DNA of 64,000 bases, taken from Bacillota bacterium (GTDB taxonomy: Bacteria; Bacillota; DTU025; MWDF01). The position numbers and the translations under genes were made by a program. The DNA is taken from assembly GCA_029565935.1 (NCBI GenBank), contig JAKQNF010000033.1, positions 56,398 to 120,397 on the forward strand, written 5' to 3'. Each line of letters begins with the position of its first letter. The first letter of the stretch is position 1. Below are positions 16,969 through 25,704 of this stretch, piece after piece. The notes beneath the pieces were generated by a model. It made no database searches. It was not told where the DNA came from and saw only the letters and a list, made by a program, of their open reading frames with translations.

Positions 16969-18144
16969 ATGGGGCAGACAAATGACCCTAAAGGCGGAGC
17001 GAAGGGCGGCATCTGGCAGGACAGGATCTTCCAGTCGCTCCTGGCGGTCGTGTTGGCCGCCATCCTGCTTGCTTTCTCCGTCCCCGTGTTCATGGCCGCG
17101 AAATCGTCCGATGAGGTGATCGTCAAGGGGCCGGGCGTGACCGGGACCGCGATGCTCTCAGACTATTGCCCTGAGCTGAAGGGGACCCACGGCGACACCG
17201 ACGTGTACTTCCTCGACAGCGGCCAGCCCGGGGCCACGGTGATCATATTCGGCGGCGTGCACTCCAACGAGCCGTCAGGGGCGCTGTCGGCGATAATGCT
17301 TGTCGAGAACGCCGTCGTCAAGCAAGGCAGGCTGATAATAATACCGCATGCCAACTCAAGCGGCATGCGCTACACCGCGTGCCGCGAAGGCACGCCTACA
17401 AAATATACGATAAAGACCCCCTGGGGCGAAAGGACGTTCCTGTACGGAGACCGACTCACCAGCCCGCTAGACCAGTATCCTGACCCCGACGTATACGTCC
17501 ACTACCCCAGCGGGCAGCTGCAGTCGGGCTTCGACGTCAGGAACCTGGACAGGGCGTTCCCCGGCCGGTCGAGCGGGCTCCTGACCGAGAAGATCGCGTA
17601 CGGCATCACACAGATAGTCATCAAGGAGAAGGCCGCGATGGCCATAGACCTCCATGAGGCGAGGCCCATGAACCCGATCGTCAACTGCATGATAGCCCAT
17701 GAGAACGCGAAGCGCGTCGCTACCATGGCGATACTCGACCTTGAGCTTTTCGAGGGGTTGAAGTTCAACCTGGAGCCTTCGCCGAAGAACATGCACGGCC
17801 TGTCCCACAGGGAGCTGGGCGATCATACCCAGGCGCTGGCGGTCCTGATGGAGACCTCGAACCCGGCCATGGACTGGCTGAGAGGCCCCACGACGACCGA
17901 CTTGATAATCAACGGTTACGACCCCTTCTACGCCGAGGCCGCGGCCAGGAAGCTTCTTTATGTTCCCTATCCTGCGGAGGGCATACCGCTCACCGAGAGG
18001 GTGGGACGCCACCTGTCGGGCATAATGGCGCTTCTAAGGAGCTTCACGGAGCTTTATCCGGACACGCCTGTGTTCGCCGAGGGCATACCTAACCACGCCG
18101 AGGTCAAGAACGCGGGCATAGGCGCATTCTTGCTCAAACCGTGA
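16969..18144 (+). CDS. Membrane-anchored succinylglutamate desuccinylase/aspartoacylase-like hydrolase
   Basis: A 391-aa protein with an N-terminal membrane helix (about 24-44), so the catalytic part is probably outside. The M14-like zinc site is visible: FGGVHSNEPSG (His98, Glu101) and AIDLHEARP (third ligand His about 225), as in AstE/AspA. These enzymes split an amide bond between an acyl group and an amino acid, for example N-succinylglutamate or N-acetylaspartate. Start ATG with GGGAGGGAG. It sits between the TRAP permease/small protein and sucCD with 13-15 bp gaps, so one transcript is likely. A succinyl-amino acid substrate would fit the succinyl-CoA synthetase genes, but this is not shown. 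Confidence 0.8.
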   Translation: MGQTNDPKGGAKGGIWQDRIFQSLLAVVLAAILLAFSVPVFMAAKSSDEVIVKGPGVTGTAMLSDYCPELKGTHGDTDVYFLDSGQPGATVIIFGGVHSNEPSGALSAIMLVENAVVKQGRLIIIPHANSSGMRYTACREGTPTKYTIKTPWGERTFLYGDRLTSPLDQYPDPDVYVHYPSGQLQSGFDVRNLDRAFPGRSSGLLTEKIAYGITQIVIKEKAAMAIDLHEARPMNPIVNCMIAHENAKRVATMAILDLELFEGLKFNLEPSPKNMHGLSHRELGDHTQALAVLMETSNPAMDWLRGPTTTDLIINGYDPFYAEAAARKLLYVPYPAEGIPLTERVGRHLSGIMALLRSFTELYPDTPVFAEGIPNHAEVKNAGIGAFLLKP

Positions 18145-18157
18145 CCGGGAGGCGGAC

Positions 18158-19297
18158 ATGCAGCTTCTTGAGCATCAGGGGAAGGCTCTATTCAGGAAGT
18201 ACGGAATACCCGTGCCCGAAGGCCGGCTTGCGCAGGACGCCGAGGAAGCGGGGCTGATAGCGTCCTCGCTGGGCGTAAGGGTGGCCGTGAAGGCACAGGT
18301 GCTGGCCGGCGGCCGCGGCAAGGCTGGCGGGATACTGCTAGCCGAAGGATATGAGGAGGCCAAGGCGGCTGCCGCTAAGATCATCGGGATGAGGATCAAG
18401 GGCATCACCGTGCGTGAGGTCCTTGTAGAAAGGGCGCTCAGCCCGGCCGAGGAGTACTACGTCGGCCTTACGGTGGACAGGTCCAGGAAGGCTGTGGCGC
18501 TACTGCTCTGCAGGTCTGGCGGAGTCGACATAGAGGAGATCGCCAGATCCTCCCCCGAAGCCGTCTATTACAGGGCTTTACCGCCCAATGACGAACTGCA
18601 TCCGTTCAAGGCCAGGAGGATGGCCCTGGAGGCGGGCTTCGACAGGGCCAGGATCCTGGGAATAGGCGGCATCATAGCAAACCTTTACAGGCTGTTCATG
18701 GGCGAGGCGGCCACCCTGGCCGAGATTAATCCGCTCATGGTCACGCAAGAAGGCAAGCTGTTCGCCGCGGATTCGAAGATGATACTCGACGAGAGCGCCC
18801 TTGACAGCACATTAGAGGGAAAGAGGACCCTAGCGGAGAGCAAGGACGACGAGCTCGAGAGGAAGGCCATCGAAAAAGGGCTTAATTATGTACGCCTGGA
18901 AGGCGACATCGGGGTGATAGGAAACGGCGCCGGGCTCGTGATGGCTACGATAGACGCCATAGGCTTGAACGGTGGCAGGGCGGCGGATTTCCTCGACATA
19001 GGCGGCGGGGCCAAGGCTGATGTCGTGAGGAAGTCTTTGGAACTACTTTCTGAGGACAAGAACATAAAGTCGACGCTGCTCAACATATTCGGGGGCATAA
19101 CTAGGTGCGACGAGGTGGCGAAGGGCATACTCGAAGCGGTAGGCGCCGGCTCTTTGCCCTTCACGATGGTAGTGCGCCTTGCCGGCACCGGCGAGGATGA
19201 AGGACGCAGGCTTCTGGAGGAATCCGGCATGAAGATCGCCGCTACCATGGACGAAGCGGCGCAAGAGGCCGTCCTGGCCGCGAAGGGGGCCTGCTGA
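18158..19297 (+). CDS. sucC: Succinyl-CoA synthetase (ADP-forming) beta subunit
   Basis: A 379-aa ATP-grasp protein that, with SucD, interconverts succinate, CoA and ATP with succinyl-CoA, ADP and phosphate. MQLLEHQGKALFRKYGIPVP opens the ATP-grasp domain; VAVKAQVLAGGRGKAGGI, EINPLMVTQEGKLFAADSKM and GNGAGLVMATIDAI are standard SucC motifs, as is DIGGGAKADVVRKSLELL in the C-terminal ligase domain. Length is usual. The ribosome site GGGAGG lies 8 bp before the ATG. The gene lies downstream of a desuccinylase-like gene and a TRAP permease rather than TCA-cycle genes, which suggests a dedicated catabolic role, for example substrate-level phosphorylation. Confidence 0.93.
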   Translation: MQLLEHQGKALFRKYGIPVPEGRLAQDAEEAGLIASSLGVRVAVKAQVLAGGRGKAGGILLAEGYEEAKAAAAKIIGMRIKGITVREVLVERALSPAEEYYVGLTVDRSRKAVALLLCRSGGVDIEEIARSSPEAVYYRALPPNDELHPFKARRMALEAGFDRARILGIGGIIANLYRLFMGEAATLAEINPLMVTQEGKLFAADSKMILDESALDSTLEGKRTLAESKDDELERKAIEKGLNYVRLEGDIGVIGNGAGLVMATIDAIGLNGGRAADFLDIGGGAKADVVRKSLELLSEDKNIKSTLLNIFGGITRCDEVAKGILEAVGAGSLPFTMVVRLAGTGEDEGRRLLEESGMKIAATMDEAAQEAVLAAKGAC

Positions 19298-19298
19298 C

Positions 19299-20174
19299 AT
19301 GGGAATATTGGCTAATAGCGGAACCAGGGTGCTGGTGCAGGGCATAACCGGCAGGGAGGGGAGCTTCCACGCCCTCAGGATGAGGGCCTACGGGACCAAG
19401 GTGGTGGCCGGGGTCACCCCCGGCAAGGGCGGGAGCGACGTCGACGGCATCGAGGTATACGATACGGTGCTCGAGGCTATGGAGGCCCAGGGAGCCAACG
19501 CATCCTGCATATTCGCGCCGTCCAGCTCCGGGGCGGACGCCATTGCCGAGTGCATACACGACGGCATGCCGCTAATAGTGTGCATCACCGAGGGAATCCC
19601 CCAGATGTCGGTGATAAAGGCCCTAGCGGAAGGGGCAAGGACCGGCTGGGAGGGCAGGCTGGTAGGACCGAACGGGCCCGGGCTCGTTACGGTCGGCGAA
19701 GCGCTGATCGGTATATCACCGGCCGGCATATTCAAAAAGGGGCACGTCGGTCTAGTCTCCAGGAGCGGGACGCTCACCTACGAGATAGTGGACATGCTCT
19801 CGAAGGCGGGCATCGGACAGACTACGTGCATAGGAGTAGGCGGCGATCCGATCATAGGCACTACGTTCACCGACTGCCTAAGGCTCTTCGAGGACGATCC
19901 CGACACCAAGGCCGTGGTCCTGATCGGCGAGATCGGAGGCTCTGACGAGGAGAACGCGGCGAGATTCCTGCACGAAGGGTCCCACAAGCCGGTGATAGCA
20001 TTCATATCCGGCAGGAACGCCCCGGCTGGCAAGAAGATGGGGCATGCGGGCGCGATCATCTACGGCAGGACGGGCTCGGCTCAGACCAAGATTGAGGCCC
20101 TTAAAGACGCTGGAGTGGTCGTCGTGGACAAGCTCTGGGAGATACCCGGGCAGCTCTTAGGGATACTGGCCTGA
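19299..20174 (+). CDS. sucD: Succinyl-CoA synthetase (ADP-forming) alpha subunit
   Basis: A 291-aa partner of SucC; TGACATG joins the two genes with one base between stop and start. The N-terminal CoA-binding Rossmann domain shows VLVQGITGREGSFHALRMRAYG. LVGPNGPGLVT and GLVSRSGTLTYE lead to the catalytic loop GKKMGHAGAII, where His249 is the phosphohistidine. Length and motifs are normal. It ends the TRAP-hydrolase-sucCD run; an imperfect hairpin follows 85 bp after the stop. Confidence 0.93.
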   Translation: MGILANSGTRVLVQGITGREGSFHALRMRAYGTKVVAGVTPGKGGSDVDGIEVYDTVLEAMEAQGANASCIFAPSSSGADAIAECIHDGMPLIVCITEGIPQMSVIKALAEGARTGWEGRLVGPNGPGLVTVGEALIGISPAGIFKKGHVGLVSRSGTLTYEIVDMLSKAGIGQTTCIGVGGDPIIGTTFTDCLRLFEDDPDTKAVVLIGEIGGSDEENAARFLHEGSHKPVIAFISGRNAPAGKKMGHAGAIIYGRTGSAQTKIEALKDAGVVVVDKLWEIPGQLLGILA

Positions 20175-20259
20175 TGGGCAGGATCGGTATAGGTCCCTAC
20201 GTCGTACGCGATCGATCATGATTGCTTCTTTGCGATCGATGCCATGAGTGATACGAATG

Positions 20260-20300
20260 CCGGCTGCTGAGGCAGGATTCCACCTGATCTCAGCCGCCGG
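20260..20300. terminator. Imperfect hairpin between sucD and the convergent lyase gene
   Basis: CCGGC-t-GCTGAG (20260-20271) pairs with CTCAGC-c-GCCGG (20289-20300), 11 bp with one mismatch. No T run. It may serve both converging transcripts. Confidence 0.45.
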
Positions 20301-20411
20301 TATAGTCGTACTTCCAAGTTGAAATAGTCGCTTATGCATCTTCCATCTACTGGCCTGCTCGGTATATTCAATGTAATTCGTGTTGTACGATATGCCTATG
20401 CTCCGTCCGAC

Positions 20412-21605
20412 TCATGGCAGAAGGCTAAGGGCCCTGTCAAAGTCCTCTATGATGTCGCCTATCCCTTCGACCCCTACCGACACTCTTATCAGGCTGTCGG
20501 TTACCCCGGTCCTCATCCGCTCTTCGAGCGGAACCTTCGCATGCGTCATCGTCGCAGGATGCTGAACCAGCGTGTCCAGGTTGCCGAGGCTGACCCCGTA
20601 TTCAGCGAGCCTTACGTTATCAAGGAACACCCTGGCCTCCTTGTAACCTCCTCTCACCTCGAAGGCGAGCATCCCTCCGTATCCTTTGGTGAAGTACTTC
20701 TTCGCCAAAGCATGGTCCTTGTGGGAAGGGAGCCCAGGATAGATCACCTTGGCCACGTGCTTGTTTCCCTCCAGCCATTTCGCAAGTTCCATCGCATTCC
20801 TGCAGTGGGCTTCCATCCTCAGGTGCAAGGTGCGGACGCCTCTAAGCCCCAGCCAGCACTGCAGGGGGCTCGGACAGGGCCCTATGTCCTGGTAGACCGA
20901 ACCTTTGACATCCTGTATGAACGCCTTGGTTCCGGTCATGGCGCCGCCCAGATGGTCGCCGTGCCCGTTGATGTATTTTGTCGTGCTGTGCAAGGACACA
21001 TCTATGCCGTGCTCAAATGGAAGGAACAGGTACGGCGTCGTGAAAGTGTTGTCTACCATCGTCATGAGCTCGTGCCCTTTGGCCCAGTCGACGACCTCGT
21101 CCATATCGATTACGTCCAGGCATGGGTTATGCATGGTCTCGAAGAAGACCACCTTCGTGTTCTTCTTCACCATCTTCTCCAAGCCGGCGGGAGTGAAGTC
21201 CTCGACGAAGCTCACTTCTAGGCCGAACCTGGGAAGTGTCCTGGTGAATAGGTTGTACGTACCCCCGTATACGGGTTTCGTGGAGATTATATGATCGCCG
21301 GCGCCGGTTGCTGCCATTAGTGCCATGGCTATGGCCGACATGCCGGATGCCGTGACGAGGCCTGCTTCCATGCACTCGAGTGCCGCCAGCTTCTCCTCGA
21401 ATGAAGTCTGGGTCGGATTCCCCATGCGGGTGTAGAAGTAGATGCCCTCCCTATCGTTGTTCAGCCAGCGGTCCATCTTCTCCGGAGTGAATATATAAGT
21501 GCTCGTAAGGTGCATCGGGGCAATGTGAGCGCCCGTCGATTCGTCGAAATGCTGGCCCGAATGTACTGCTTTGGTTGCGAAATCCTTATAATCGGCCTTG
21601 TCCAT
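20412..21605 (-). CDS. Methionine gamma-lyase-like / Cys-Met metabolism PLP enzyme
   Basis: A 397-aa member of the cystathionine gamma-synthase/lyase fold-type I family. YTRMGNPTQTSFEEKLAALE and TASGMSAIAM bind the cofactor phosphate, MVDNTFTTPYLFLP holds the PLP-binding Asp, and LHSTTKYINGHGDHLGG contains the Schiff-base lysine Lys210. SLGNLDTLVQHPATMTHAKVPLEER is the usual substrate-carboxylate region. Methionine gamma-lyases carry a Cys in the VYGCT loop; here it reads VYGGT, so strict methionine gamma-lyase activity is uncertain, and cystathionine, homocysteine or O-acylhomoserine activity is possible. The gene stands alone next to an iron alcohol dehydrogenase on the same strand. Confidence 0.85.
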   Translation of the reverse strand: MDKADYKDFATKAVHSGQHFDESTGAHIAPMHLTSTYIFTPEKMDRWLNNDREGIYFYTRMGNPTQTSFEEKLAALECMEAGLVTASGMSAIAMALMAATGAGDHIISTKPVYGGTYNLFTRTLPRFGLEVSFVEDFTPAGLEKMVKKNTKVVFFETMHNPCLDVIDMDEVVDWAKGHELMTMVDNTFTTPYLFLPFEHGIDVSLHSTTKYINGHGDHLGGAMTGTKAFIQDVKGSVYQDIGPCPSPLQCWLGLRGVRTLHLRMEAHCRNAMELAKWLEGNKHVAKVIYPGLPSHKDHALAKKYFTKGYGGMLAFEVRGGYKEARVFLDNVRLAEYGVSLGNLDTLVQHPATMTHAKVPLEERMRTGVTDSLIRVSVGVEGIGDIIEDFDRALSLLP

Positions 21606-21837
21606 CCGAATCCCCCCTCGCTTCCTTGCCCAGTAGGGCTATGCCCTCGAGATCCCATCGAATATGCCCGGAACCTACGCGACAAGATGGGTTTTGCGCA
21701 CCGGGATTACCCGATGGATTTTCACTATTCTATTTACCTAACATCTCCGAATACCTTTTTAACAATTTTGATTTATTCCTTTCATCCTCGTTTCTAGGCC
21801 CTCTGGCCGTTTTTACACCCCGCGGTTTTCGAATGAG

Positions 21838-21863
21838 GACGGACCCCCCAAAAGAGGTCCGTC
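21838..21863 (-). terminator. Terminator-like hairpin after the Fe-alcohol dehydrogenase gene
   Basis: GACGGACC (21838-21845) pairs with GGTCCGTC (21856-21863), 25 bp downstream of the dehydrogenase stop on the minus strand. Confidence 0.6.
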
Positions 21864-21887
21864 GTCTTCGTATAAAGTCTCTATTTA

Positions 21888-23189
21888 TCAGGCCATGTTC
21901 TTTATAAGAGAAATGTCGCCCGTTGCGGCAGCCTGCAGTATCGGCCTCATATATTCGTCCACAGATGCCGAATCAAGAGGTACCGGCATGTTCTTCAGCT
22001 TCATCTCCAGCTGCGGGTTCTTGGCGGCGTTTATGGCGCGCTCGATGTGGGCTTTCGTAAAGCCGGGAAGTTCAGCCAGCTTAGTGGGGAAACCTAGTTT
22101 GCGGCTCAGCGCCATCATGGCTTCTGCCACCGCTTCGCCGAGCCTCCTTCCTTCGAGCTTCTCAACATCCTCATTCAAGTAACCATGCTTGGCGTATATC
22201 CTGCCCACGATTCTGAGCTGGTCCTGAATCGCGGGCGCGAAGAATACGGTATAATACGGGTTCATGAGCGCGACTCCCCTGCCATGGCTGGCAATATCTA
22301 CCAGCGAGAAGCTGGTAAGATGGGCCCCGTTGGTCCCGCCCACCATGATCGCATAACCCCCAAGGTCGGTCGCAAGGCCAAGGGCCTCCCTCGCGGATAG
22401 GTCCTCGGGATTCTCCACTGCCTTGGCGGAGTTCATTACCACCAGCTCTATGCCCACTTCCGCTATACGGCGGCAGATATCGTACTTGTCGCCCTTCGCC
22501 CCGTAGAACACCTCTAGGCAATGCCCTATCCCGTCGAGCGCACCGTCCGCGGTCAGCTCGGCCGGTGAGGATTTCGTCACTTCGTAATCGAACACCGCCT
22601 TCGAGGGCACTATGGCATCGTCTACGATGAGCTTCTTCTGACCTGCCACAGGGTCCGTCACGTTCGAGTATTTCGTGAGGTGCGCGCTGGAGCTGGATAC
22701 CGTCTGGACTGCGACCATCGGCAACAGCGAGGCAGAATGTGTATTCAGCGCCTCGGTCACCTTCCCTGTCCCGAAATATGGCTCAAGCTCTGGCTCCCAC
22801 TTGCCAAGCGATGCCAGGACGTTGGCGGCCTTCACCGCGTCGATAACGCTCCCGCCTCCGACGGCCATTAGACACTGCGGCCTGTGCTGGAGGATGTACG
22901 TGGTGATCCTGTACACATCCTCGCGAGGCGCGTTTGGGGACACACCGGTCACCACCCTGCCTCCCGCAAGGCTTATGCCATGGCTTCTAAGCGAACCTAG
23001 GATCCTTTCGAGGTACGGCTTGAACCAAGAGCTGGAGCTTGCCACAACTAGGCAGCTGTTTCCGGCCTCTTTCGCGAACGAACCGGCCTTCTCGAGTACG
23101 CCTTGCCCGAATGCGTAATCACCGCCCTTGAACTCCAACAGAAGGTCTTTGGCCTTCCGCCTTAATGCTTCATCGTTTGTCTTTATCAC
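21888..23189 (-). CDS. Iron-containing alcohol dehydrogenase family protein
   Basis: A 433-aa group III (Fe-ADH) protein. The N-terminal Rossmann-like half has AVGGGSVIDAVKAANVLA, the NAD(P)-binding GGGSxxD motif. The C-terminal helical half has metal ligands in LTADGALDGIGHCLE (Asp, His) and GAHLTSFSLVDIASHGRG (two His). Members reduce aldehydes or oxidise alcohols and polyols with NAD(P)H; the substrate is unknown. It is slightly longer than the usual 380-400 aa. Hairpins bound the gene on both sides, so it is probably monocistronic. An acylating aldehyde dehydrogenase is encoded 14 kb away and could supply its aldehyde, but nothing in the sequence ties them. Confidence 0.85.
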   Translation of the reverse strand: MIKTNDEALRRKAKDLLLEFKGGDYAFGQGVLEKAGSFAKEAGNSCLVVASSSSWFKPYLERILGSLRSHGISLAGGRVVTGVSPNAPREDVYRITTYILQHRPQCLMAVGGGSVIDAVKAANVLASLGKWEPELEPYFGTGKVTEALNTHSASLLPMVAVQTVSSSSAHLTKYSNVTDPVAGQKKLIVDDAIVPSKAVFDYEVTKSSPAELTADGALDGIGHCLEVFYGAKGDKYDICRRIAEVGIELVVMNSAKAVENPEDLSAREALGLATDLGGYAIMVGGTNGAHLTSFSLVDIASHGRGVALMNPYYTVFFAPAIQDQLRIVGRIYAKHGYLNEDVEKLEGRRLGEAVAEAMMALSRKLGFPTKLAELPGFTKAHIERAINAAKNPQLEMKLKNMPVPLDSASVDEYMRPILQAAATGDISLIKNMA

Positions 23190-23367
23190 TGAAATCCACC
23201 TGCCTTAACCGTATTGTCGAACAAGCAAGCCGCTATCCAAACACGTGGTCCGGCAGCGGATTTATGTCTACTGATATTATAACCTTAAGTAGAATGCGTT
23301 TTGATGTCGGTGACCATCCTAGTTCTAGTATAGGCGGCCTGTATAGCTTCCCATCGTTCTATCAATC

Positions 23368-23405
23368 GAAGGGCAGGCCCGATAAATCAATCAGGCCTGC
23401 CCTTC
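23368..23405 (-). terminator. Hairpin ending the lacI-liv-DUF1445 operon
   Basis: Perfect 12-bp stem GAAGGGCAGGCC/GGCCTGCCCTTC (23368-23379, 23394-23405), 25 bp after the DUF1445 stop. No strong T run follows on the minus strand. Confidence 0.65.
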
Positions 23406-23430
23406 GGTTCATCCATATATCTTTGACCTT

Positions 23431-24231
23431 CTATAGGAGCATCGACAGAACCTTGTAATCGGTAAGGAACATCTGTCCCGGCCTTTGGGTTATCATAAGC
23501 GGTATCCTGCGTTCCTTGGCTATGGCCTGAGGAGTAACGCTGCAAGCCCAGAACATAGGTATCTCATCGTCGCCTATCTTCACCGCGGTGCCGTAGTCTG
23601 GTTTGCTCGTATCGGTGATTCCGAGCAGCGAAGGGTCGCCTACGTGTATAGGGGCCCCGTGCCCGATCGGCAGCTTTCCGCTAAGGCATGATGCCAATCC
23701 TACCTTGTCCTGCGGCACGGGCCTCATCGACACAACGAGCGGCCCGTAGAAAGCCCCTGCTCTTTCGCACATTATCTTGGTGACGAACAAAGGGTTGCCG
23801 TGCCCTTCCTTTAGCCCTTTCAGCGCTATCCCGGCTTCATCCAGCAGATATTCGAAACTGTAGCTGCATCCGATCGCGAACCAGACAAGGTCCTTCCCGT
23901 AGCTCATGCCGATATCGTGGCCTTGATCCACCAGCTCGCCGTCTTTATACAGGTTATAGCCCGGGACGTCGGTCCTGAGGTCGCCATCCGCGGCGCATTT
24001 GCTCGTCTTTCCCGTCTCTGTGACTTCGATCAGCGGGCACGGCCCCGGGTTCTTCTGGCAGAACACCAGGAAATCGTTTGCGAGGCCCTTGGGCAGCGCT
24101 ACCACGCCCGCCTGCACGAAACCTTTCGCAAGCCCCCTTGTGCTCGAAGACAGCCTCCCCGTCCTTGCCGCCATCCTCACTTCTTTCGGCGAGGACTGGG
24201 CTGAAACGGCGATATTGCTTCCGTCCTTCAA
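23431..24231 (-). CDS. DUF1445 family protein, putative hydro-lyase / D-glutamate cyclase-like
   Basis: A 266-aa protein of the DUF1445 family, recognisable from RTGRLSSSTRGLAKGFVQAGVVALP, LPKGLANDFLVFCQKNPGPCPLIEV, the FAIGCSYSFEYLL segment and HVGDPSLLGI. The family is annotated as putative hydro-lyase; the mitochondrial D-glutamate cyclase domain is a distant member, so an amino acid or cyclic derivative such as 5-oxoproline is a plausible substrate. Starts at TTG with AGGAGA 6 bp upstream, 2 bp after the livF stop, as the last gene of the Liv operon. It therefore probably processes what the transporter brings in. Confidence 0.8.
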   Translation of the reverse strand: MKDGSNIAVSAQSSPKEVRMAARTGRLSSSTRGLAKGFVQAGVVALPKGLANDFLVFCQKNPGPCPLIEVTETGKTSKCAADGDLRTDVPGYNLYKDGELVDQGHDIGMSYGKDLVWFAIGCSYSFEYLLDEAGIALKGLKEGHGNPLFVTKIMCERAGAFYGPLVVSMRPVPQDKVGLASCLSGKLPIGHGAPIHVGDPSLLGITDTSKPDYGTAVKIGDDEIPMFWACSVTPQAIAKERRIPLMITQRPGQMFLTDYKVLSMLL

Positions 24232-24233
24232 AG

Positions 24234-24938
24234 CTATTCTCCTCTTCCCAGGAAGACGCTCGATACCATCTTGTTCGCCCTCAGTTCATCTGCGCTTCCT
24301 TGTAATGCGATCTTTCCAGTCTCGATTACGTATGCGCGTTGGCACGTATCCAAAGCCATGGCGGCGTTCTGTTCCACCAACAATATGCTCATGCCCTGCA
24401 TCCAGATGCTCTTGATCACGTCGAATATCTTGTCCACCATGATCGGCGCCAGTCCCATCGAAGGCTCGTCCAGCAGAAGGAGCCTGGGCTTTGCCATCAA
24501 GGCCCTTCCTATGGCGAGCATCTGCTGCTCTCCGCCGCTTAGGACCCTGGCCGGCTGGTTGATTCTCTCGCCCAATACGGGGAAGAGCTCGATTATGTGC
24601 TCTATGTCCGAGCTGATCGACCCTTTCCTCACGTATGCGCCCATTTCCAGGTTCTCCCTTATCGTCATATTGCCGAAGACGCGCCTTCCCTCAGGGCAAA
24701 GGGATATGCCCGACCTTACGATACTGTTGACGGGGCGCCCTCCGATCCCGTCACCGTCGAGAAGGATGCTCCCGGATGTCGGTTTCAAAAGCCCCATGAT
24801 GGTCTTGAGCACCGTGCTCTTGCCAGCGCCGTTGGCGCCGATCAGGGACACGATCTCGTTCTTGCCGACCTCCATGCTCACGTTCTCGAGCACGAGACGT
24901 TCTCCGTAGGAGGCGCACAGGCCTTCAATTCTCAGCAT
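24234..24938 (-). CDS. livF: Branched-chain amino acid ABC transporter, ATP-binding protein
   Basis: A 234-aa ABC ATPase of the LivF type. Walker A is GANGAGKST, the signature is VLSGGEQQMLAIGRALM, Walker B is RLLLLDEPSMGL and the switch His lies in LVEQNA (LivF has EQN instead of EHD). LivF and LivG form the ATPase pair energising uptake through LivHM. It overlaps livG by 14 bp and is followed at once by the DUF1445 gene. Length is normal. Confidence 0.93.
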   Translation of the reverse strand: MLRIEGLCASYGERLVLENVSMEVGKNEIVSLIGANGAGKSTVLKTIMGLLKPTSGSILLDGDGIGGRPVNSIVRSGISLCPEGRRVFGNMTIRENLEMGAYVRKGSISSDIEHIIELFPVLGERINQPARVLSGGEQQMLAIGRALMAKPRLLLLDEPSMGLAPIMVDKIFDVIKSIWMQGMSILLVEQNAAMALDTCQRAYVIETGKIALQGSADELRANKMVSSVFLGRGE

Positions 24939-25704
24939 CTAGCCACTTCCTTCCCAGGTACGCCTCTATGACCATTGGATCGGTGCGTATTTCCTGCGGG
25001 GTGCCTTCGGCTATCTTCTTGCCGAAGTTCAAGACGCTTATCCTGTCCGATATGCTCATCACCATGTCCATCTTGTGCTCTATGAGCATGACCGTGATGC
25101 CGCTCTTCTTTATCTTCAGTATCAGCTCTAGCAGCTGCCCCACCTCGCCAGTCGGGGTGCCCGCCGCCGGCTCGTCCAGCAGGAGCAGCCTCGGTTCCGT
25201 GGCGAGCGCCCTTGCGATCTCGAGCCTCTTCTGGTCCGCGTAGGGCAGGTTGGTCGGCATCTTGTCCTTGTGCTCCAGAAGGCCGCAGAAATCGAGTATC
25301 TGCTCGCACCTTTCGATGTTGGACTTCTTCTCGTCGGTCACCCACTTCGGCGTTATGAACGCGTTTATCAGCTTCGCATCCAGCCTCGGCGTCCTTCCGA
25401 CGAGGACGTTTTCCAGTACCGTCATGCGCTTGAAGATGAGCAGGTTCTGGAACGTCCTGGCCATGCCCATGGATACTACCGCGGAAGGCTTGATGCCGGC
25501 GATGTTCTTCCCCGCGAAGGAGACCTTGCCGGACGTGGGCTCAGAGAATCTGGTCAGTACATTGAAAAGGGTCGTCTTGCCCGACCCGTTCGGGCCCACT
25601 ATCGAATGGATGCTTCCCTCCTGTATGCCTAGTTCGACACCGTCCAAGGCAAGGAGCCCTCCGAACCTCTTCGATATCTTATCTGCCTGCAGTATCAAGC
25701 CCAT
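24925..25704 (-). CDS. livG: Branched-chain amino acid ABC transporter, ATP-binding protein
   Basis: A 259-aa ABC ATPase of the LivG type. Walker A is GPNGSGKTT. The family-specific FQNLLIFKRMTVLENVLVG follows. In place of the LSGGQ signature it has LPYADQKRLEIARALA, the usual LivG variant. Walker B is RLLLLDEPAAGTPTGE, and the switch is LIEHKMDMVMSISDRI. It pairs with LivF. The ATG has AAGGAGG upstream, and the gene overlaps livM by 26 bp. Confidence 0.93.
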   Translation of the reverse strand: MGLILQADKISKRFGGLLALDGVELGIQEGSIHSIVGPNGSGKTTLFNVLTRFSEPTSGKVSFAGKNIAGIKPSAVVSMGMARTFQNLLIFKRMTVLENVLVGRTPRLDAKLINAFITPKWVTDEKKSNIERCEQILDFCGLLEHKDKMPTNLPYADQKRLEIARALATEPRLLLLDEPAAGTPTGEVGQLLELILKIKKSGITVMLIEHKMDMVMSISDRISVLNFGKKIAEGTPQEIRTDPMVIEAYLGRKWLDAEN

